Position numbers and translations under genes: made by a program | Assembly (NCBI RefSeq): GCF_027158005.1 | Contig: NZ_JAPVLQ010000003.1 | Location: 496,001-560,000, forward strand | Source of the DNA: Rhodococcus sp. H36-A4 | GTDB lineage: Bacteria; Actinomycetota; Actinomycetes; Mycobacteriales; Mycobacteriaceae | DNA length: 64,000 bases | Direction of reading: 5' to 3' | Notes under the pieces: generated by a model | Database searches by the model: none | What the model was told of the DNA's origin: nothing | The model's input: the letters and a program-made list of their open reading frames with translations, nothing else | In this document: positions 52,232 through 60,935 of the stretch, in pieces | Layout: each line of letters begins with the position of its first letter | Numbering within the stretch: the first letter of the stretch is position 1

Positions 52232-52259
52232 GCGCCAAAGATGGAGGCAGGATCAACCC

Positions 52260-53075
52260 ATGGCTAATCCTTTCGTCAAAGCCTGGAAGTACATGATGGC
52301 GCTCTTCAATTCCAAGATCGACGAGAAGGCCGACCCCAAGGTTCAGATTCAGCAGGCAATCGAGGATGCGCAGCGGCAGCACCAGGCGCTGTCCCAGCAG
52401 GCGGCCTCGGTTATCGGCAACCAGCGTCAGCTGGAGATGAAGCTGAGCCGTCAGCTCGACGAGGTCGAGAAGCTGAATGCGAACGCTCGCCAGGCAGTCA
52501 CGCTTGCCGACCAGGCGTCCTCTGCAGGCGACATCGACAAAGCGACGCAGTACACCAATGCTGCCGAGGCATTCGCAGCTCAGCTCGTCACTGCCGAGCA
52601 GGGTGTCGAGGACCTCAAGGTCCTACACGACCAGTCTTTGCAGGCCGCATCGCAGGCGAAGAAGGCCGTGGAGCAAAATGCGATGGCTCTGCAGGCCAAG
52701 GTGGCCGAACGTACAAAATTGCTCAGCCAGCTCGAGCAGGCGAAGATGCAGGAGAAGGTCAGCGAGTCACTCCGATCGATGGACAGCACGCTGTCCGCGC
52801 CCGGTAATACCCCGAGCCTCGATGCAGTTCGCGACAAGATCGAACGTCGCTACGCAGATGCCCTCGGCTCGGCCGAACTGGCGCAGAACACTGTGTCGGG
52901 TCGGATGATGGAGGTGCAGCAGGCGTCGGTTCAGATGGCCGGGCACAGCCGTCTGGAGCAGATCCGTGCTTCGATGGCAGGTGACGCGCTCCCGTCCGGC
53001 AACGCGACGGGAACATCCAAGCCGTCGATCGCCAAGTCACCGAATGCAACCCCGGAACCACCTGCGCAGCACTGA
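52260..53075 (+). CDS. pspA: PspA/IM30 family protein (35-kDa antigen type)
   Basis: Peripheral membrane protein that oligomerises on stressed membranes; 271 residues. Almost entirely coiled-coil helix from about 25 to 230, with the amphipathic N-terminal helix [19 protein letters not shown] that contacts lipid. A disordered Ser/Pro-rich tail follows. It is the counterpart of mycobacterial Rv2744c. ATG 52260 with AGGA upstream. It is downstream of clgR and upstream of the pspM-like gene. Confidence 0.94.
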   Translation: MANPFVKAWKYMMALFNSKIDEKADPKVQIQQAIEDAQRQHQALSQQAASVIGNQRQLEMKLSRQLDEVEKLNANARQAVTLADQASSAGDIDKATQYTNAAEAFAAQLVTAEQGVEDLKVLHDQSLQAASQAKKAVEQNAMALQAKVAERTKLLSQLEQAKMQEKVSESLRSMDSTLSAPGNTPSLDAVRDKIERRYADALGSAELAQNTVSGRMMEVQQASVQMAGHSRLEQIRASMAGDALPSGNATGTSKPSIAKSPNATPEPPAQH

Positions 53076-53101
53076 CGCGTAGAGGACTTGGATCTGCAAG
53101 T

Positions 53102-53935
53102 ATGACGAAACAACACCATGGCCGACCACCTACGTGGTCGGCCATGTCTGTTTCCAGCACGATCTCGGCCGCCAAGGATGCTGCGGACTCGGCACGCCGC
53201 ATCGGTGAGTCCGTCGTCGAGGCTGCAAGTAAATGGAACGATCCTCGTCAGAAGCAAATTCGGCGAGTTCGTCGAGCGCGCCGTCGTGGATCGTGGTTCG
53301 GCGGAGCCACCGGCGCTTCCGCGCTGTCGACAGCCGGGCTTGCCGTGGCGTCTGCGCCGGAATGGACCATGATCGCGGCCGGCGGCGGAGCCGCCCTTCT
53401 CGCCGTACCCACCGTTTTTGCCATCACCCGATACAAGCATTTGAAGGCTGAGCCACTTCCGGCCCGCAAGCCGGGGAAGAATATGCTTCCCTCGCGGCAC
53501 TCGTCGGCCTACACGGCGATGAACCGCCTTGCAGGTGCACAACGGAGCCTGTACGAGTTGATCGGAGTTCTGCAGAGGTCCGATTCGATCGCCTCCGAGG
53601 ACATTCTGGACACCACCGAGGTCGCCTACGCTGCGGCCGCTGCGTTGACGGACATGGCAACCGACATAGTCGCGATGGAGCGTGCAGCGGAGTCCAACAC
53701 ACGAGCCGGCATCCATCTGACCAGCTCGATCAGCGGGGCTGCCGCGGAACTCGAAGCCGGTGTGAACCAATACGAGGAACTCGTAGAAGCGGCCGCGCGG
53801 CTGACCTCTCCGACGGGAATGCCGTCGAGTGCGGTCTCTACCCGGCGCGCAGAGCTTTCCTCCGCTACGGACAAACTCCAGGGCTGGGCCTTCGCGCTGG
53901 AGGAACTAGCCGAGATCCGGCGCCGTCACTCCTGA
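53102..53935 (+). CDS. PspM-like envelope-stress membrane protein
   Basis: 277 residues (263 if ATG 53144 is used). A basic cytoplasmic N terminus is followed by two hydrophobic helices (about 68-86 and 89-108) and a helical, acidic C-terminal domain. Position after pspA and architecture match Rv2743c (PspM) of M. tuberculosis, which anchors the ClgR-PspA system. Start is unclear: ATG 53102 has a weak ribosome site and ATG 53144 lies inside the hairpin. Confidence 0.75.
   Translation: MTKQHHGRPPTWSAMSVSSTISAAKDAADSARRIGESVVEAASKWNDPRQKQIRRVRRARRRGSWFGGATGASALSTAGLAVASAPEWTMIAAGGGAALLAVPTVFAITRYKHLKAEPLPARKPGKNMLPSRHSSAYTAMNRLAGAQRSLYELIGVLQRSDSIASEDILDTTEVAYAAAAALTDMATDIVAMERAAESNTRAGIHLTSSISGAAAELEAGVNQYEELVEAAARLTSPTGMPSSAVSTRRAELSSATDKLQGWAFALEELAEIRRRHS
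53117..53146 (+). other. 13-bp perfect hairpin at the start of the pspM-like gene
   Basis: CATGGCCGACCAC (53117-53129) pairs with GTGGTCGGCCATG (53134-53146), loop CTAC. The right arm contains the internal ATG at 53144. It may attenuate transcription or hide a start site. Confidence 0.65.
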
Positions 53936-54052
53936 ACAGGACCGTGTCGGGGTCATCACCCATCTTTCCCTGATCTCGTTGCCGACCCGGTGATTTCGTC
54001 TATCCGGCATGTCAGGATCGGTATCGACACAAGTGAAAGGGAGATGAAAGAA

Positions 54053-54226
54053 ATGTTCTGGAAAATCCTCGGCATCATCGTTCTGGTGTGGCTTGCATTC
54101 GCAGTTTTCGGAGCAGTGATCAAAGGTCTGTTCGCGATAGCCGTCGCGGGCGCCATCGTCTTCGGGTTGTACTGGTTGTTCAAGGCAGTGACCGGCAAGG
54201 AAAATCGAGACTTGACCAAACTCTAG
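54053..54226 (+). CDS. Small two-helix membrane protein downstream of pspM
   Basis: 57 residues, nearly all hydrophobic (helices about 4-22 and 24-45), ending in the basic tail GKENRDLTKL. ATG 54053 with GGGAG nine bases upstream is preferred to ATG 54044, which would abut the ribosome site. By position it could belong to the Psp envelope-stress group, but I recognise no family. Confidence 0.65.
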   Translation: MFWKILGIIVLVWLAFAVFGAVIKGLFAIAVAGAIVFGLYWLFKAVTGKENRDLTKL

Positions 54227-54228
54227 AT

Positions 54229-54268
54229 CGGCGGCGACGAGCTGGGTAGCTCGACGGTCCGGCCGCCG
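54229..54268 (+). terminator. Nested hairpin after the small membrane protein gene
   Basis: Outer stem CGGCGGC/GCCGCCG and inner stem CGAGCT/AGCTCG with loop GGGT directly follow the stop; no U-run. Possible terminator of the psp cluster. Confidence 0.4.
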
Positions 54269-54277
54269 GCCATGAAC

Positions 54278-54283
54278 TACAAT
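54278..54283 (+). promoter_or_regulatory. -10 box TACAAT of the TetR gene
   Basis: A good -10 hexamer giving a start near 54290 and a leader of about 90 nt before GTG 54381. Confidence 0.4.
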
Positions 54284-54380
54284 TTTGCAGATCGATGACG
54301 TGTGCAACCCGGGAGCGGTGCACTGTTCGGTGAATGCGTTGGATCGGCCTACGAATCGCGGACATGAACGGGGTGCAGGA

Positions 54381-54995
54381 GTGAGCCAGCAGACCGAACT
54401 GGGCGAGATCTCCGCCGATGACATCGCCATTTCCTCGGTCGAAGATCAGGTGCTCGACGCTGCTCGATCGTGCATTCTCGAATACGGGGTCCGCCGAACT
54501 ACTCTCGCCGAAATCGCCCGTCGGGCAAAAGTCAGCAGGCCGACCGTCTACCGGCGTTGGTCCGACACCCGAGCGGTCGTCTCCAGCCTGCTGACCCGCG
54601 AGATCGGTGCCGTGATGCCAAGGTTCGATCCCGCTGCCTCTGCCCGGAGGCAGATCACGTCCTCTGTCTCGGCGGTGGCCGACGGCATACGTATCCATCC
54701 ACTATTCGTAAAAATTCTTCGTTCCGATCCCGAGATCCTCGCGACCTACATCCTGCATCGCCTCGGCAAGAGCCAATCGCTGATCATCGACGGTTTGGTG
54801 CCCATCATCGAAGGTGGACAACGGGACTCGTCTATTCGCGATGGCCTGCCGAGCCATATGGCGACCGTGTTGCTATTGATGGTCCAGTCCGCCGTGCAGT
54901 CGGCAGAGATGGTGTCGGGTCGGATCCCGGGTGACGATCTGGTCGCCGAGTTCGCCTACGCCGTCGACTCGTACCTGCGTCCGCTCGATCGGTGA
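54381..54995 (+). CDS. TetR-family transcriptional regulator
   Basis: 204 residues. The N-terminal HTH is clear: ILEYGVRRTTLAEIARRAKVSRPTVYRRW in family terms, seen as TTLAEIARRAKVSRPTVYRR. The C-terminal ligand domain is unassigned. No adjacent efflux gene; the glycosyltransferase-like gene downstream is the nearest candidate target. GTG 54381 is my best start; a TTG at 54285 in the same frame would add 32 residues. Confidence 0.82.
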   Translation: MSQQTELGEISADDIAISSVEDQVLDAARSCILEYGVRRTTLAEIARRAKVSRPTVYRRWSDTRAVVSSLLTREIGAVMPRFDPAASARRQITSSVSAVADGIRIHPLFVKILRSDPEILATYILHRLGKSQSLIIDGLVPIIEGGQRDSSIRDGLPSHMATVLLLMVQSAVQSAEMVSGRIPGDDLVAEFAYAVDSYLRPLDR

Positions 54996-55065
54996 TGCCC
55001 GACGTCGACTCGGCTTCGAGCAGGCAGGTACTCGTCGATCACGTGGGTATGGCACTCTGAGCGGC

Positions 55066-56214
55066 GTGCGAGTAGCTGTGGTAGCCGGCCCCGACCCAGG
55101 GCATGCCTTTCCCGCTATTGCGCTGTGCCACTTGTTCGCCTCCGCAGGTGATGTGCCGATATTGTTCACCGGTTCGAGGTGGATCGACGCGGCCACCGCC
55201 GTGGGTATCGACACCCGGTTGCTCAAAGGCCTGACACCGCGGCCCGAGGACGACGATATGGATGCGGGCCAGCGGATTCATTCGCGGGCAGCCTTCATCT
55301 CCACCGAACTATTGCCGGATCTGCAGAATGCCGACGTCGATCTGGTTGTATCCGACATCCTTACCGCCGGAGGCGGGTTGGCCGCCGAACGGCTCGGCAT
55401 CCCGTGGGTCGAATTGTCACCGCATCCGTTGTACGCACCGTCGAAGGGATTGCCTCCGATCGGGAGCGGCCTTGCCCCGGGGACAGGTGTTCGGGGTCGT
55501 TTACGTGACACGTTGATGCGAGCTGCGACCGGCAGATCCATAGCCCAGGGAAAGTCCCAACGCGGAGCCGCACGTGTCGGGGTCGGCTTGCCTGTCGAAG
55601 ATCCGGGGCCCGCTGCACGTCTGATCGCCACCATTCCCGCCCTGGAGGTTCCGAGGCCGGACTGGCCGATCGAGGCACACGTCGTCGGACCCCTGCTGTG
55701 GGAGCCGACAACACAAGCTCTGCCGATTCCGTCTGGCGACGGTCCTGTGGTCATGGTGGCTCCTTCGACTGCGTTCACCGGCGCCCAGGGAATGCTCGAG
55801 GCGACCGTGGAAGGCCTTGCGGGGAGCGGGGTGCGGTTGGTCGCCTCGATGCTCGACGAGCCCCCGGCCGAACTACCGAACTGGGCTACAGCGGGGCTCG
55901 GCCGGCAGGACCATCTCCTTGACCACGCAGACGTCGTCGTATGTGGGTCCGGGCACGGGTTGTTGGCGAAGGCACTGATCCACGGAGTCCCCGTCGTCGC
56001 GATCCCCGGTGGCGGAGACCAATGGGAACTGGCCAATCGCGCGGCACGGCAGGGAAGCGCGGTCATTGTTCGCCCGCCGACCCCTGGAGCAATCGCGGAC
56101 GCCGTCCTCCGTGTGCTCGGGGGCGAGAGTTTCACCGACGCTGCACGCTCGGCTTCGGCGAGTGCCGCCGACGTGGAAGATCCCGTAGAGGTGTGCCGCG
56201 ACGTTCTGCGGTGA
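55066..56214 (+). CDS. UDP-glycosyltransferase-like protein (MGT fold)
   Basis: 382 residues, GT-B fold. The N-terminal VAVVAGPDPGHAFPAIAL resembles the acceptor-side loop of GT1 enzymes. The donor site is recognisable but variant: HADVVVCGSGHGLLAKALIHGVP in family position, read here as GSGHGLLAKALIHGVP with PGGGDQWELANRAAR. The homologue near recA in M. tuberculosis (Rv2739c) is called an alanine-rich transferase. Substrate unknown. GTG 55066 opens after a 70-bp gap. Confidence 0.75.
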   Translation: MRVAVVAGPDPGHAFPAIALCHLFASAGDVPILFTGSRWIDAATAVGIDTRLLKGLTPRPEDDDMDAGQRIHSRAAFISTELLPDLQNADVDLVVSDILTAGGGLAAERLGIPWVELSPHPLYAPSKGLPPIGSGLAPGTGVRGRLRDTLMRAATGRSIAQGKSQRGAARVGVGLPVEDPGPAARLIATIPALEVPRPDWPIEAHVVGPLLWEPTTQALPIPSGDGPVVMVAPSTAFTGAQGMLEATVEGLAGSGVRLVASMLDEPPAELPNWATAGLGRQDHLLDHADVVVCGSGHGLLAKALIHGVPVVAIPGGGDQWELANRAARQGSAVIVRPPTPGAIADAVLRVLGGESFTDAARSASASAADVEDPVEVCRDVLR

Positions 56215-56226
56215 CGCGTCCTCGGT

Positions 56227-56232
56227 TACGGT
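56227..56232 (+). promoter_or_regulatory. -10 box TACGGT of the DUF3046 gene
   Basis: Six nt before GTG 56239. Confidence 0.45.
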
Positions 56233-56238
56233 TGTCCG

Positions 56239-56433
56239 GTGCGATTGACCGAGTTCCAGGAATTGCTAGTCGAGGAGTTCGGCCGGATGCGTGGTGACTC
56301 GATGCTGGTCGATCACGTCATCACTGGCCTTAACGGTATGACGGGAGCGGAAGCGATCGAAGCAGGTGTCGATCCCCGCGATGTATGGCGTGCACTGTGT
56401 AGTGAATTCGACGTGCCCAAATCCCGGTGGTGA
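56239..56433 (+). CDS. DUF3046 small protein
   Basis: 64 residues: RLTEFQELLVEEFGRM at the start and GVDPRDVWRALCSEFDVP at the end, the form of the DUF3046 family that sits just upstream of recA throughout Mycobacteriales (Rv2738c in M. tuberculosis). Function unknown; conserved placement suggests a link to DNA repair or simply conserved order. Confidence 0.8.
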   Translation: MRLTEFQELLVEEFGRMRGDSMLVDHVITGLNGMTGAEAIEAGVDPRDVWRALCSEFDVPKSRW

Positions 56434-56468
56434 TTCTCCCCGGCGTGTCCGGGAGCCGCCTGATGCAA

Positions 56469-56484
56469 TCGAACAGGTGTTCCC
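56469..56484 (+). promoter_or_regulatory. LexA (SOS) box upstream of recA
   Basis: TCGAAC-AGGT-GTTCCC matches the actinobacterial SOS box TCGAAC-N4-GTTCGA at 10 of 12 fixed positions, 124 bp before the recA ATG. Confidence 0.75.
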
Positions 56485-56527
56485 CTATGCTGATGTCATT
56501 CGGTTACACAGCGGTCTCGGGCAGTTC

Positions 56528-56550
56528 TTGTCGGTACCCAGCTCTACCGT
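56528..56550 (+). promoter_or_regulatory. LexA-independent (PafBC-type) recA promoter
   Basis: TTGTCGGTA, eight bases, then TACCGT: this fits the RecA-NDp motif TTGTCRGTG-N8-TANNNT at all but the last base of the first block. That motif is bound by PafBC in mycobacteria after DNA damage. Confidence 0.75.
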
Positions 56551-56607
56551 TACCGACAACACTCTCAACGAGACCACGCTGTCACAGACCACACTGAGGA
56601 GATCACG

Positions 56608-57648
56608 ATGGCTGCATACGATCGCGACAAAGCACTCGATCTCGCACTTGCGCAGATCGACAAGAATTTCGGTAAGGGATCGGTGATGCGCCTCGGCGAC
56701 GAGGTCCGCCAACCTATTGCTGTCATCCCCACCGGTTCTATTGCCCTGGACGTCGCGCTCGGTATCGGTGGGTTGCCGCGTGGCCGTGTCGTCGAGGTCT
56801 ACGGTCCGGAGTCCTCAGGTAAGACGACTGTCGCGCTGCATGCAGTAGCCAGTGCTCAGCGTGCCGGTGGAATCGCTGCCTTCATCGACGCCGAGCATGC
56901 TCTCGATCCCGATTATGCGCAGAAGCTCGGTGTCGATACCGACGCATTGCTCGTCTCGCAGCCGGATACCGGTGAGCAAGCGCTCGAAATTGCGGACATG
57001 CTGGTTCGTTCGGGCGCTCTCGACATCGTGGTCATCGACTCGGTGGCGGCTCTTGTCCCCCGAGCCGAGATCGAAGGCGAAATGGGTGACAGCCACGTCG
57101 GTCTTCAGGCCCGACTGATGAGCCAAGCGCTACGCAAGATGACCGGTGCCATGAGCAACTCCGGCACCACGGTCATCTTCATCAACCAGCTGCGCGAAAA
57201 GATCGGCGTCATGTTCGGCTCACCCGAAACTACGACGGGTGGTAAGGCTCTCAAGTTCTACGCCTCTATCCGCCTCGATATCCGGCGTATCGAGACGCTC
57301 AAGGATGGCACCGAGGCAATCGGTAACCGCACCCGCGTCAAGGTCGTCAAGAACAAGGTTGCGCCCCCGTTCAAGCAAGCGGAATTCGACATCATCTATG
57401 GCAAGGGCATCAGCCGCGAAGGTTCGCTCATCGACATGGGTGTCGAGCACGGATTCATCCGCAAGTCGGGATCTTGGTTCACCTACGACGGGGATCAGCT
57501 GGGGCAGGGCAAGGAGAACGCCCGCAAGTTCATGCTCGAGAATCCCGATATCCGTGACGAGATCGAGAAGAAGATCATGGAGAAGCTGCAGATCGGTGCC
57601 GACGTCACAGCAGTCGATGACGATAAGGCTGCTCCGGTCGAGTTCTGA
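56608..57648 (+). CDS. recA: Recombinase RecA
   Basis: ATP-dependent strand-exchange protein and LexA co-protease, 346 residues, uninterrupted (no intein, unlike M. tuberculosis). Walker A GPESSGKT, Walker [13 protein letters not shown] and the DNA-binding loop with [20 protein letters not shown] are intact; the acidic C-terminal tail is present. ATG 56608 with GAGGAG upstream. Followed by recX after a 15-bp gap. Confidence 0.99.
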   Translation: MAAYDRDKALDLALAQIDKNFGKGSVMRLGDEVRQPIAVIPTGSIALDVALGIGGLPRGRVVEVYGPESSGKTTVALHAVASAQRAGGIAAFIDAEHALDPDYAQKLGVDTDALLVSQPDTGEQALEIADMLVRSGALDIVVIDSVAALVPRAEIEGEMGDSHVGLQARLMSQALRKMTGAMSNSGTTVIFINQLREKIGVMFGSPETTTGGKALKFYASIRLDIRRIETLKDGTEAIGNRTRVKVVKNKVAPPFKQAEFDIIYGKGISREGSLIDMGVEHGFIRKSGSWFTYDGDQLGQGKENARKFMLENPDIRDEIEKKIMEKLQIGADVTAVDDDKAAPVEF

Positions 57649-57663
57649 CACGGGTGACCCGCT

Positions 57664-58257
57664 GTGAAACAGCGATCCGAACAAGAACAGGAAAACGACG
57701 GTGGGGGCACCGAAGCGCAGGCGAAAGATGTCTGCCTTCGGCTCCTTACCGATCGTGCGCGAAGCCGACACGAACTCGAGACTCGCCTGAGCAAGAAGGG
57801 GTTCAGTCCGAAAGTCGCGGATGCAGTCCTGAAGAGGCTGGAAGCCGCGAACCTTGTAGACGATCAGGCCTTTGCAGAGCAGTGGGTGCATTCACGCCAT
57901 ACCTACTCGGGCAAAGGCAAGCGGGCCCTGAGCGTCGAGCTGCGTGCCAAAGGTGTCAGCAATGAGGATGCTCTCATCGCGCTCGATCAAATAGACACCG
58001 AGGACGAGCGTGTCCGGGCAACCGAACTTGTTCACAAGCGTTGCCGCAATCTGACAGTGCCTGATGGATCCGGTGCTGAGGCCCGTGCCGAACGAGACAA
58101 GATTGCACGAAAACTAGTCGGAATGCTCGCTCGGCGTGGCTACTCGGCAGGAATGGCGTACGCAATCGTGAAAGCCGAGCTTGCGCGGATTGGGACCGAG
58201 GACTCGAACGCTGATCATTTCGATACCCAAGACTTCGACGGTGACGAGTTCGGGTGA
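57664..58257 (+). CDS. recX: Regulatory protein RecX
   Basis: Binds and restrains RecA filaments; 197 residues, all-helical three-helix repeats, with RSRHELETRLSKKGF, VDDQAFAEQWVHSR and the C-terminal KIARKLVGMLARRGYS. GTG 57664. The last codons and the stop are encoded in one arm of a 22-bp hairpin. Confidence 0.93.
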   Translation: MKQRSEQEQENDGGGTEAQAKDVCLRLLTDRARSRHELETRLSKKGFSPKVADAVLKRLEAANLVDDQAFAEQWVHSRHTYSGKGKRALSVELRAKGVSNEDALIALDQIDTEDERVRATELVHKRCRNLTVPDGSGAEARAERDKIARKLVGMLARRGYSAGMAYAIVKAELARIGTEDSNADHFDTQDFDGDEFG

Positions 58258-58284
58258 TCGTCCACCCGAACTCGTCACCGTCGA
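58235..58284 (+). terminator. 22-bp hairpin spanning the recX stop codon
   Basis: 58235-58256 pairs perfectly with 58263-58284 around a 6-nt loop; the recX TGA (58255-58257) is at the loop edge. Unusually long stem, first of two in series. Confidence 0.75.
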
Positions 58285-58287
58285 TAC

Positions 58288-58329
58288 AGAAGAAGCCCGC
58301 AACACCGAAACGTGTTGCGGGCTTCTTCT
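58288..58329. terminator. Second hairpin between recX and gluD, bidirectional terminator
   Basis: AGAAGAAGCCCGCAACAC (58288-58305) pairs with GTGTTGCGGGCTTCTTCT (58312-58329). Both flanks give a pyrimidine-rich tail in the outgoing strand, fitting a terminator for both convergent transcripts. Confidence 0.85.
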
Positions 58330-58375
58330 CTCGGTCCGAGACCGGCCGGTCCAGTGGCCAGCGCGGTCCAACAAT

Positions 58376-59260
58376 TCAGGCTGCGCCTGCGGGACCCCCG
58401 CCGAAGTCCGACGCTGCGAGGACAGTCCCACCTGTCTTCCGCTTCTTCTGACGCAATCGACGCTCGACAACCGTTGCCAGCTTGGTGAGCAGCGAGTTGA
58501 TAGCGATCATGATGACCGCAACGAGGACGAGCGAGGGAAGGTAATTGCCATAGAACGCACCGACCTGCTGACCGGCTCGCACCACTTCGACGTAGCCGAT
58601 GATGTAGCCCAACGCCGAATCCTTCAGTGCAACCACCATCTGCGAGATAATCGCCGGCAGCATCGCTGTGATCGCCTGAGGTAGCAAGATGATCCGCATG
58701 ACTTGGTTCTTGCGCATGCCCAAAGCATCGGCCGCTTCGGTTTGCCCCTTCGGGAGCGAATTGACACCGGCACGAACGATTTCGGCGATGACGGAGCCGT
58801 TGTAGAGCGTAAGACCGGTCACCACTGCAGCCAGAGCGAGGTAACTGACTTTGAAAACTTGGTACTCGGCATAGACCGCGTACAAGAAGATCATCAGAAT
58901 CAGCACCGGAACTGCGCGGAAAAGTTCGACGAGCACACCGCTGACGATGCGGATGGCGCGATGGTCGGACAGTCTTCCGATACCGAGAACAGCGCCGAGG
59001 ACCAACGCGAAGACGATCGAGATCGCCGCCGCGATCAGAGTTCCCTTGACGCCGGGAAGCAGATACGTAGTCCACGTGCTGGCAGTGACGAACGGATCCC
59101 ATTTGTCAGCTGTCAGCTGGCCTTTGGAGTCGAGTGCCAAGTAGATGAGATACGCGATGCCCAGAGAGACGAGCAGAACGGCACCGGAGAGGATCCGGTA
59201 CCTCAGTTTCGCCTTCGGCCCCGGGACGTCGTAGAGAACAGCTACAGCATCACTCATCAC
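58376..59260 (-). CDS. gluD: Glutamate ABC transporter permease GluD
   Basis: Polar-amino-acid ABC permease, 294 residues, five to six hydrophobic helices. The EAA loop is [28 protein letters not shown] in family terms, visible as [20 protein letters not shown] polar tail ends [11 protein letters not shown] 59260 overlaps the gluC stop. Last gene of gluABCD. Confidence 0.92.
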   Translation of the reverse strand: MMSDAVAVLYDVPGPKAKLRYRILSGAVLLVSLGIAYLIYLALDSKGQLTADKWDPFVTASTWTTYLLPGVKGTLIAAAISIVFALVLGAVLGIGRLSDHRAIRIVSGVLVELFRAVPVLILMIFLYAVYAEYQVFKVSYLALAAVVTGLTLYNGSVIAEIVRAGVNSLPKGQTEAADALGMRKNQVMRIILLPQAITAMLPAIISQMVVALKDSALGYIIGYVEVVRAGQQVGAFYGNYLPSLVLVAVIMIAINSLLTKLATVVERRLRQKKRKTGGTVLAASDFGGGPAGAA

Positions 59261-59934
59261 TTCACCGCCAATCGCTTGCTGAGGTACCCGAACAGGAGTC
59301 CGGTCGGAAGCGTCAGGACGACGAAGCCGAGCGCAAAGATTCCACCGACGACGAAGATCGCAGCTTCGTTCTCGATCATCGTCTTCATCAGCAGAGATGC
59401 TTCCGCGACACCGATCACGGAGGCGATGGTCGTGTTCTTGGTCAACGCGATCAACACACTGCCCAGCGGTGCGATGACGGCGCGGAATGCCTGGGGGAGA
59501 ACGACGATCGTGATGTTCTGCGTGAACGTCATGCCCAGAGAACGGCCAGCTTCCGCCTGGCCGACGGGCACGGTGTTGATGCCGGACCTCAACGACTCTG
59601 CGACGAACGACGCGGTGTAGACGCTCAGGCCGAGAACCGCGAGCCTGATGTTGTTGTCCACCAAAAATGTCGGCGAATTCTCCGGAGCAAGATTGACACC
59701 CATCGTCTGATACAAGCCGAACGAGGTGAACAGGATGATCAGCGTCAATGGAGTGTTACGAAAGATCGTGACGTAAGCGACCGCGATGCCGCGTGCTACA
59801 GGGATAGGCGAAACGCGCATCGCCGCGATGATCGTGCCGAGGATCAATGCACCCACGGCGGACAGAACCGTCAGCTTGATCGTCATGATGAACGCGTCGA
59901 CGAGTTGATCGCCGTACTTGCTCAATAAGTTCAA
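59257..59934 (-). CDS. gluC: Glutamate ABC transporter permease GluC
   Basis: 225 residues; close in style to Corynebacterium GluC, with [31 protein letters not shown] and [20 protein letters not shown]. Start appears to be TTG 59934, preceded by AGGA at about 12 bases; a weak start that may set permease levels low relative to gluB. Confidence 0.92.
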   Translation of the reverse strand: MNLLSKYGDQLVDAFIMTIKLTVLSAVGALILGTIIAAMRVSPIPVARGIAVAYVTIFRNTPLTLIILFTSFGLYQTMGVNLAPENSPTFLVDNNIRLAVLGLSVYTASFVAESLRSGINTVPVGQAEAGRSLGMTFTQNITIVVLPQAFRAVIAPLGSVLIALTKNTTIASVIGVAEASLLMKTMIENEAAIFVVGGIFALGFVVLTLPTGLLFGYLSKRLAVK

Positions 59935-59971
59935 TGGAGGAATGTCCTATCGGCGTGGGCGGTTCGACCGG

Positions 59972-60018
59972 CGTCGGGGCGGCGAGCTATTCGAACTGCA
60001 GTTGCCCGGGCCCCGACG
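59972..60018 (-). other. Hairpin between gluB and gluC
   Basis: CGTCGGGGC (59972-59980) and GCCCCGACG (60010-60018) form a 9-bp GC stem. In ABC operons such spacer hairpins often protect or terminate the abundant binding-protein transcript. Confidence 0.5.
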
Positions 60019-60028
60019 TCGGCGAGCG

Positions 60029-60862
60029 TCAGTAGCGGTCGACGGTCGGCGGTGCCGGAAGCGGGTAACCGGAAGGTCCTACGGTCTCCTCGAACGCAGT
60101 CTTCCATGCCCCGCTGGACACCATCTCCTCGATGGCGTCGTTGATCTTGTTACGTCCTTCGGTGTCGTCCTTGGACAAGCCGATTCCGTAGTTCTCGGTG
60201 GTGAAAGGCTCACCGACAACCTTCAATTCGCCCGGGTACTGGGCGGCGTAACCGGCGAGGATGATGTCGTCGGTCGTCACTGCGTCGACGGCACCGTTAC
60301 GCAGTGCTTCCACACACGCCGAGTATGTGTCGAACGGCTGTAGCTGAACGCCGGGGTACTCGTCGGCGATGTTCTGTGCAGGCGTCGACCCCGTGACCGA
60401 GCACAGCTTCTTACCGCCGCTGAGTGAATCGGGCCCGGTGATGTCGGTATTGCCGTCGGCAACCAGCAGAGACTGGCCGGCGACGAAGTACGGTCCGGCG
60501 AAGCCGACCTTCTCCTTGCGCGTATCGGTGATCGAGTAGGTAGCGACGATGTAGTCGACCTCACCGTTCTGGATCAACGTCTCTCGCTGAGCCGACGGGG
60601 ATTCTTTGAACTCGATGTTCTCTTCCGACACTCCGAGCTGGCCCGCAACGTACTTGGCCACCTCCACGTCGAAGCCGCTGAAGGAACCATCCGGGTTGCG
60701 GAGGCCCAGACCGGGTTGATCGAATTTGATGCCGACGATCAGGTTGCCGTTCTCAGCACTACTGCTGACGTTGCGGGCTTCTTCGCCCCCGCCACAGGCG
60801 GTAGCGACGACGGCGAGTGCGGCGATGCCGACCCCTAGACGGATCGAGCGAGTGATTCTCAC
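60029..60862 (-). CDS. gluB: Glutamate-binding lipoprotein GluB
   Basis: Extracytoplasmic solute-binding protein, 277 residues; signal peptide with lipobox VATAC (Cys23). Ligand-site features of the glutamate/polar amino acid family: GIKFDQPGLG, GFDVEVAKYVAGQLG, RETLIQNGEVDYIVATYSI and TDTRKEKVGFAGPYF. GTG 60862 with GGAGG eight bases upstream. A 73-bp spacer after gluA holds CACGTG-TTGT-CACGTG. Confidence 0.95.
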   Translation of the reverse strand: MRITRSIRLGVGIAALAVVATACGGGEEARNVSSSAENGNLIVGIKFDQPGLGLRNPDGSFSGFDVEVAKYVAGQLGVSEENIEFKESPSAQRETLIQNGEVDYIVATYSITDTRKEKVGFAGPYFVAGQSLLVADGNTDITGPDSLSGGKKLCSVTGSTPAQNIADEYPGVQLQPFDTYSACVEALRNGAVDAVTTDDIILAGYAAQYPGELKVVGEPFTTENYGIGLSKDDTEGRNKINDAIEEMVSSGAWKTAFEETVGPSGYPLPAPPTVDRY

Positions 60863-60935
60863 TGGTTAATCCTCCATGTTGATTTCACGTGTTGTCACGT
60901 GCGACGAGAGCGTGGCGAGAAAGAACAATTTTCGG

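Noticed and set aside
56608-57648. Intein in recA
   Set aside because: The frame is continuous and of normal length (346 residues), unlike the intein-bearing M. tuberculosis gene.
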